Below are positions 58,999 through 64,000 of a stretch of 64,000 nt of DNA, piece by piece. Position numbers and translations under genes: made by a program. This DNA is from CAYLJJ01 sp964384025 (GTDB taxonomy: Bacteria > Myxococcota_A > Bradymonadia > UBA7976 > UBA1532). The notes beneath the pieces are model-generated. The model did not search any database. It worked only from the letters and a program-made list of their open reading frames with translations, and was not told the DNA's origin. The stretch covers positions 1 through 64,000 of the forward strand of contig CAYLJJ010000022.1 in NCBI GenBank assembly GCA_964384025.1, written 5' to 3'. The stretch's first letter is position 1. Every line of letters begins with the position of its first letter.

Positions 58999-60551
58999 AT
59001 GAAGGTTTTTCTGAGCTTATCGCTGCTGTTCATTCCAGCATCGCTGATGGCGTTTCAGCTTCCAAACAAGATGCTCCGCTACGAACGGGGGCCAAAGCCC
59101 CTAGAGATGCTGCGGTGGTTGTTGGGCTGGAGGAGTATCCTCTCCTTGGAGTGGGGGTGCCCCATGCCTATCGAGATGCAGACGCTTTTATGAACTTCCT
59201 GAGCTATACACGAGGGGTCACGAGAGAGAAGATCAAGCGGTTGCGGAGCGCAGATAGGGCACAGGTTTTGGAAGCCGCAAATTGGGCTGCGAAGAGGGCA
59301 CGAGGGGGGACGCTATGGATCTACTTTGCGGGGCATGGGGCGGTCTCCTCTAAGGACAAAGGGCGGATGTTGCTGGGAGATACGGTGAAGGCTGACGATA
59401 CCCGCAGCTTTGAGCGAGGAGCGGTGCATGTGGCTGAGCTTCAGCGGATCGGGCAACGTTCTAAGGCAAAGCGAGTGGATGGTGAGCGAAACTGGCAGGT
59501 AAGCTTAGAAGAAGCGACTCGGTATGTAGAGCGGACGTTGGCGCTGGTAGAGATGAGGCAGCGGCCGAAGCTGACCACCAAGCTGAAGAGCTGGGGGGGT
59601 TGGGTGCTCTCTTCAGGGCGAAGGCTTAAGGAGGCGTCTAAGCTGGACGCGGGGGGCTCAAGTTCGAGTCAGCGTGTGAGGGCGGATTGGGCAAAGGTGA
59701 GGGCCTTCGCCAAGCGTGGAGGCTCAGAGTCCACAGCAGCAGTGAAGCGCTTCTTAAGCCTCTATGCCGAGCATGGACTGGGAAACCGATATCGGGGAGA
59801 GGCAGAAACGTTGCTGGCGCTGCTTGAAAAGGGAGGGCGCCTTGGAAAAGCAGGGATTAAGTGGGTTCGTATTAAGGGGGGCAGCTTTATGATGGGCTCG
59901 GAGGAAATGTATCGTGAGAAGCCAGTGCATCGTGTCCAAGTGCCCACCTTCTGGATTTCAAAAACAGAGGTGACGGTAGAGCAGTATCGAGCTTGTGTTC
60001 AAGCGGGGGTTTGTTCAGAGCCAGCAGGCACTTGGGATGCTTGTAATTGGGCAAAATCAGGGAGAGATGAGCACCCAATCAACTGCGTAGATTGGAATCA
60101 GGCAAAGGCCTTCGCTCGATGGGCGGGAGGGCGGCTGCCTTCAGAAGCAGAATGGGAATTCGCAGCTCGCAACCAAGGGCAGAGCGTCAAATATCCCTGG
60201 GGAAACATTGAGGCGAGTTGTCGTTATACGGTGATGGATGATGGGGGAAGTGGTTGTGGTAAAGGGAGAACTTGGTCGGTCTGCTCTAAAACAGAGGGAG
60301 ACACCGAGCAGGGACTCTGTGATATGGCTGGGAATATTTGGGAATGGGTCGAGGATAGGTATGCGGCATACAGCAAAACACCGACAGATGGATCGCCAAA
60401 CATTCGTCCAGTCCCCTACCGCGTCTACCGTGGAGGTAGCTGGAACAACGCCGTGCCTAACCTACGCGCGACCTACCGCTACTTCAGCGAACCCGGCAAC
60501 TCCTTCATCAGTTTGGGGTTTCGGCTCGCCAGAAGCTCCCTGGCTCCCTGA
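58999..60551 (+). pseudogene. Caspase-like / SUMF1-like secreted protein, frameshifted and lacking catalytic Cys
   Basis: ATG 58999 (AAGGA 5 nt upstream) encodes a signal peptide (MKVFLSLSLLFIPASLMA) and then runs out of frame; the protein continues in the -1 frame from about 59050 (APRDAAVVVGLEEYPLLGVG) to 60551. The caspase p20 part keeps the first strands and the His motif IYFAGHGAVSS, but no DACFSG-type Cys: the text jumps from AELQRIGQRSKAKR to WQVSLEEATRYVERTLALVE, which in homologues lies after p10. So about 100 residues seem to be deleted. A SUMF1-like domain follows (WVRIKGGSFMMGSEE, GGRLPSEAEWEFAARN, GNIWEWVED, RGGSWNNAVPNLRATYR), again without FGE cysteines. Expression of the downstream part alone from GTG 59115 is possible but would start inside the caspase fold. 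Confidence 0.7.
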
Positions 60552-60719
60552 ACATCAGCCCCCTTGATTGAAAACCTCCGTGCTCCTGGAGGCTCAAATG
60601 CGATGAGATCTCGATTAATAGACTGAAGCTAAAATTGTATCTGAAGATCTCGTGAAGGAGAGCCTCTCGGCCAATATGAAGAAAATCCAGAGCGCCCTAG
60701 GAGCAGGCCAGCGATAGAG

Positions 60720-60749
60720 TTGACAGGAGATTAGGGCGAGGCATAAAAT
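60720..60749 (+). promoter_or_regulatory. Strong predicted promoter of hisS
   Basis: Perfect -35 TTGACA (60720-60725), 18-bp spacer, -10 TAAAAT (60744-60749, 5/6). It predicts a leader of about 50 nt before ATG 60809. It would drive hisS and probably the following signalling gene. The rest of the 60552-60808 gap shows nothing further. Confidence 0.6.
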
Positions 60750-60808
60750 TTTTGCTCCCAAGCTCTCCCCATCGGCGGAAAACCCTCAAACAAATCAGGA
60801 GCCCCGAG

Positions 60809-62161
60809 ATGGCCATCGTCCGTCCCAGAACCATGAAAGGTGTCATGGAGCTGTTGCCCCCAGAGCAGCGCGCTTTTCAGCATATGTTGGATCGCATCCG
60901 GGCGGGCTTTGAGCGCTTCGGCTTCGGTCCCATCGAGACCCCCCTGATGGAGCTGAGTGAGCTGCTCCTAAGCAAGTCGGGGGGAGAGACTGAGCGGCAA
61001 GTCTACTTCGCTCAGGGGACCGGAGCGCTGGCTCAAGGTAAGGCACCAGAGCTGGCCCTGCGCTTTGATCTCACGGTCCCTCTGGCTCGCTATGTGGCTC
61101 AGCATGAGGGCAAGCTGAGCTTTCCCTTCCGTCGCTATCAGATGCAGCGGGTCTATCGAGGAGAGCGGCCTCAACGGGGGCGCTTCCGAGAGTTCCTTCA
61201 GTGTGACATCGATATCATCACTCGAGAGTCTCTGAGCTTGGCCTATGATGCTGAGCTGCCTGCGGTCATCGCGGGGATCTTCGCGGATCTGAAGATCGGC
61301 GCCTTTACGATCCAGATCAACAACCGCAAGCTGCTTATCGGCTTTCTTAACGCCTTGGGGCTTGAAGATCCTGAGCGGCGCTTGAGCCTCCTTCGAGAGA
61401 TCGACAAGCTGGATAAGCGTGGGCGGGATTACCTGCTCCAGAGCCTCTCCAAGCCGCCCATCTCTCTCTCTCCTCAGCAGCTTGAGCGCCTCTTTGGCTT
61501 CCTGGAGTTGGAGGGGGAGAATGAGGAGATCCTGAGCGCCCTGGAGGAGATGAAGTTGGAGGAGCCGCTCTTCCTCGAGGGGCTCAGAGAGCTGCGGGAG
61601 GTGGTGGAGAGCCTTAAGGGTTATCGGCTGCCTGCGGGTCGCTGCGCCATCAAGCTTTCGATCGCGCGGGGCCTCGATTACTACACCGGGACCATCTATG
61701 AGACTCTGCTCGATGCTCACCCGGAGATCGGCAGCATCTGCTCAGGGGGTCGCTATGATGATCTCCTGGCCCACTATTCAAAGAGGCGTATGCCCGGCGT
61801 GGGGATCTCCATCGGCGCCACCCGCCTCTTTGATCAACTTCGGCGCGTGGGCTTGCTCAAGAGCCTGGAGCTGGGCGTCGATGTATTGGTGGCGCGCCTG
61901 GATGCTCAGATCCATCCAAACTCTCAGCGCTTCGCTCAAGATCTCCGTGCTCAGGGGCTCAGCGTAGAGCTGCTCATGGAGCCCTGGAAGCTCAACCGGC
62001 AGTTTAAGTACGCCAACAAGATCGGCGCGCGCTTTGTCCTCCTCCAGGGGGAGTCGGAGCGAGATCGTAAGGTGGTGGCGCTTAAGGATATGCGCCAGAA
62101 GAGTCAAGAGGAGCTGCCTCAAGAGGGTTTTATAGAGTCTTTGGCGCGGCGCTTAGGATAG
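60809..62161 (+). CDS. hisS: Histidyl-tRNA synthetase
   Basis: 450 residues from ATG 60809 (AGGAG 7 nt upstream). Class II motifs: motif 1 around GFGPIETPLMELSELLLSKS, motif 2 FRRYQMQRVYRGERPQRGRF with REFLQCDIDII, the His-specific SIARGLDYYTGTIYE (HisA), motif 3 GVGISIGATRLFDQL, and a C-terminal anticodon-binding domain. GRFREFLQCDIDI and the 'SGG RYD' motif are present. Charges tRNA-His. Its TAG is followed in the same frame by the receiver/DUF4388 gene. Confidence 0.96.
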   Translation: MAIVRPRTMKGVMELLPPEQRAFQHMLDRIRAGFERFGFGPIETPLMELSELLLSKSGGETERQVYFAQGTGALAQGKAPELALRFDLTVPLARYVAQHEGKLSFPFRRYQMQRVYRGERPQRGRFREFLQCDIDIITRESLSLAYDAELPAVIAGIFADLKIGAFTIQINNRKLLIGFLNALGLEDPERRLSLLREIDKLDKRGRDYLLQSLSKPPISLSPQQLERLFGFLELEGENEEILSALEEMKLEEPLFLEGLRELREVVESLKGYRLPAGRCAIKLSIARGLDYYTGTIYETLLDAHPEIGSICSGGRYDDLLAHYSKRRMPGVGISIGATRLFDQLRRVGLLKSLELGVDVLVARLDAQIHPNSQRFAQDLRAQGLSVELLMEPWKLNRQFKYANKIGARFVLLQGESERDRKVVALKDMRQKSQEELPQEGFIESLARRLG

Positions 62162-62170
62162 GAGCCTGCT

Positions 62171-63922
62171 CTGGCTGCTCAGACCCCAAGTATCCTCATC
62201 GTTGAAGAGGAGCGCGCCATCGCTCAGGCTCTAGAGCGTCGCCTGAGGCTGCGAGGCTATACCACCACCTGGACCCGCGATCCCCTCGCCGCCCTCAGGA
62301 TCTATGATCGGGAACAACCTCTCTTGGTGCTCCTAAGCCTGGGGCTGCCTGAGCAGGGGGGGCAGGAGATCTGCCGAGAGATCCGACGGCGGCCGATGGG
62401 CGCTCTGGTGCCGATCCTCCTGTTGGGGAGCGGGCGAGAGGAGATCGCTTCGCTCCCCGAGGCCCTGGCCATCGGAGCGGATCACTTCTTTCTCAAGCCG
62501 CAGGAGCTGGGGCTGCTCTTTGAACGCATGAGTCACTTCATGTCCAACCCTGAGGAGAAGCAAGAGGAGCAAACAACGCCCCCCTCTATAGAGCCGGCCA
62601 GGAGGCCCCAAAAGAGCAATACTCCCGCTTGGCTCTCCTCAAAGAGCGAGCCCTGGAAGCCCTCCAAGAGCTCCCCTCCTCTGAGTTCTCAGGCTCGAAG
62701 GAGACCCTCTTCTATACCTGCCCTCTCTCCCCCCCTCCCAGAGAGTGAGCCCTGGGAGCTGGAGCAGGAGAGGAGGTCGATCGACTCAGAGGGCTCCTGG
62801 GGTCGGCTGCTTGAGCCCCCTCAGACACCTCAGGAGAGCACAGATGATTGGCTGGCGGCCCTGGAGCCGGGGCAGAGCCTCTCTCTCAGCCAAAGGAGCT
62901 TTGCCCTCCTCCTGGCCTTGGTCTGGAGGGCGCGCTTTGGGGGCCGCCTTGAGCTGACCTCAGGAGGGATCCTCAGGCGTATCTTCTTTGACGCAGGTCG
63001 GCCTGTTTTTGCCGACAGCAGCGCGACCTCAGAGGATCTGGCCGCTTATCTAGCCGCTGAGGGTCGCATCGCTCGCTCTGTCTTGACGCCCGCTCGGCGA
63101 CGTGCTCAGCAGGTGGGCGCGCCCACAGAGGAGGTGCTGATCGAGGCGGGTTTTCTCAGACCAGAGGATGTCTATCACGCCCTCCGAGGCCACCTCCTAG
63201 AGCGTCTCTCTCAGTTCTTTAGCTTGGAGGCAGGAGAGGCGCTCGTGATCCCTGGAGGATCTAAGCCTCTAGATCCTGTCGATCTGGGCGTACATCCAGG
63301 CCGCATCATCCTGGATGGTGTGCGTCGCAAATATGGTCGCCTCCGCCTCTACCGGGCCTTTGGCACAGGCAGCGCGCAGCCTCAGCCCCGCTTAGGCCAG
63401 GCTCTGCCCTCAGGGCTGCGCCTCCGCCCCGATGAGGAGGCGGTGCTGCGCGCGGTGGATGGTCGGCGCTCAACAACAGAGATCGCTCAACAGCTGCGGC
63501 AGGGAGAGGTGGATACCCTCGCGATCCTCTTCGCCCTGGGGATCTTAGATCTAATCCAACCCCCCAGAGGCTGCCCCATCTCTCCCCTCCCACCCTTGGG
63601 GAGCGGGGCTGTGGAGCGAGCGGGGAGCCCACGCAGCGCTGAGCAGATGCCGGGCTACGCTGATCTCGTAGGGGCCAAGCTCCTGGAAGTGCGCAACACC
63701 GACTATTTTCAGCTCCTGGAGATCAGCCCCGAGGCGAGCGAGGCAGAGGTCAAGGCAGCTTGGAGAAAGATTAAGCAGCGCTTTGACCCTCATCGGGTAC
63801 GTAGAGATGGTCCCCTCTGGGCGCAGGTGAAGGAGATCTGTCAGGTGGTTGATGACGCCTACGCGATCCTCTCTCAGGATCGTCTGCGACAGCGCTATCA
63901 ACGCGCCCTCTTCAAGCCCTGA
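62171..63922 (+). CDS. Pseudo-receiver / DUF4388 / J-like domain protein, apparent CTG start
   Basis: 583 residues if read from CTG 62171, the only reasonable start: AGGAG sits 6 nt upstream and the frame gives MAAQTPSILIVEEE, a normal receiver N-terminus. The hisS stop TAG is 9 nt upstream in the same frame; the first ATG-type start inside lies within the receiver. Receiver domain about 5-120: acidic pocket and Lys (FLKP) are kept, but the phospho-Asp position is Ser56 (LLVLLSLGLP). A Pro/Ser-rich linker precedes a DUF4388 domain (about 220-460), then a J-like domain at about 512-580 (DYFQLLEISPEASEAEVKAA) where HPD is replaced by DPH. Likely a regulatory hub working without phosphotransfer. 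Confidence 0.75.
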   Translation: MAAQTPSILIVEEERAIAQALERRLRLRGYTTTWTRDPLAALRIYDREQPLLVLLSLGLPEQGGQEICREIRRRPMGALVPILLLGSGREEIASLPEALAIGADHFFLKPQELGLLFERMSHFMSNPEEKQEEQTTPPSIEPARRPQKSNTPAWLSSKSEPWKPSKSSPPLSSQARRRPSSIPALSPPLPESEPWELEQERRSIDSEGSWGRLLEPPQTPQESTDDWLAALEPGQSLSLSQRSFALLLALVWRARFGGRLELTSGGILRRIFFDAGRPVFADSSATSEDLAAYLAAEGRIARSVLTPARRRAQQVGAPTEEVLIEAGFLRPEDVYHALRGHLLERLSQFFSLEAGEALVIPGGSKPLDPVDLGVHPGRIILDGVRRKYGRLRLYRAFGTGSAQPQPRLGQALPSGLRLRPDEEAVLRAVDGRRSTTEIAQQLRQGEVDTLAILFALGILDLIQPPRGCPISPLPPLGSGAVERAGSPRSAEQMPGYADLVGAKLLEVRNTDYFQLLEISPEASEAEVKAAWRKIKQRFDPHRVRRDGPLWAQVKEICQVVDDAYAILSQDRLRQRYQRALFKP

Positions 63923-63959
63923 GTCCTGGCCTTATTAATTAAGAGGATTGAAACAAACA

Positions 63960-64000
63960 ATGATGAAGATATTGACCTGGCCAGATCCTCGCCTCCGCCA
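63960..64000 (+). CDS. def: Peptide deformylase, first codons only
   Basis: The window ends 13 codons into a frame reading MMKILTWPDPRLR, the characteristic N-terminus of peptide deformylase (the 'I-L-x-x-P-D-P-x-L-R' start). AGGA lies about 14 nt before the first ATG (63960); the second ATG (63963) is equally possible. Deformylase removes the N-formyl group from nascent proteins. Truncated by the window. Confidence 0.7.
   Translation, partial: MMKILTWPDPRLR

Noticed and set aside
60238..60567. 109-codon frame inside the SUMF1-like region
   Set aside because: Shadow of the SUMF1 frame; the motifs (RGGSW, GFRLA) are in the other frame.

Overview
The window looks like one end of a contig from a Bradymonadales-type bacterium (Myxococcota/'Deltaproteobacteria'). 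This rests on family content, not on a marker-gene search. The signs are giant MopE-type metal-binding repeat proteins with myxosortase-like C-terminal anchors, many lipoproteins, HmuY, FHA/DUF4388/pseudokinase signalling proteins, caspase and sulfatase-modifying-factor folds in secreted proteins, and an LDL-receptor class A module. Bases 1-48 are a pure C run, almost certainly an assembly artefact at the contig edge.

Layout. 0-7 kb: truncated VIT/vWA protein, a frameshifted HmuY lipoprotein gene enclosed by two inverted copies of a short palindromic repeat, a lipoprotein, an HDOD protein and a methyltransferase. 7-15 kb: a 1527-residue MopE-repeat surface protein, an LDLa-bearing lipoprotein and queG. 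15-19 kb: FadL-like transporter coupled to a thioredoxin-like gene, then a DEAD-box helicase whose frame continues into a complete RRM protein. 19-26 kb: a four-gene minus-strand operon (SGNH hydrolase, STAND ATPase, proline-rich Tat lipoprotein, radical SAM/SPASM enzyme). It is the best candidate here for an undescribed system. 26-31 kb: AT-richer ground with several gene remnants around a beta-barrel gene, an acidic C-anchored protein and a chemoreceptor.

31-42 kb: a three-gene envelope operon (LolA-like, beta-barrel, lipoprotein), then a housekeeping block of smpB, rnpB, a zinc-ribbon gene, tRNA-Ile2(CAU) and the dnaG-rpoD macromolecular-synthesis pair, followed by an orphan gene, an FHA/DUF4388 protein and tatA. 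42-55 kb: a second MopE protein with the remnant of a paralogue upstream, acs, a lipoprotein, a pseudokinase, an MFS transporter, a pseudokinase-STAND fusion and a sensor histidine kinase. 55-64 kb: small and large Cys-rich lipoproteins, PilZ, a damaged caspase/SUMF1 gene, hisS, a pseudo-receiver/DUF4388/J-like protein with an apparent CTG start, and the first codons of def.

Recurring themes are signalling domains that have lost catalytic residues (two kinases, one receiver, one J domain, one caspase, two SUMF1 domains), translational coupling by 1-4 nt overlaps, convergent genes whose 3' ends overlap, and gene fossils that point to duplication followed by decay. All functional assignments come from reading motifs by eye; no database search was possible.
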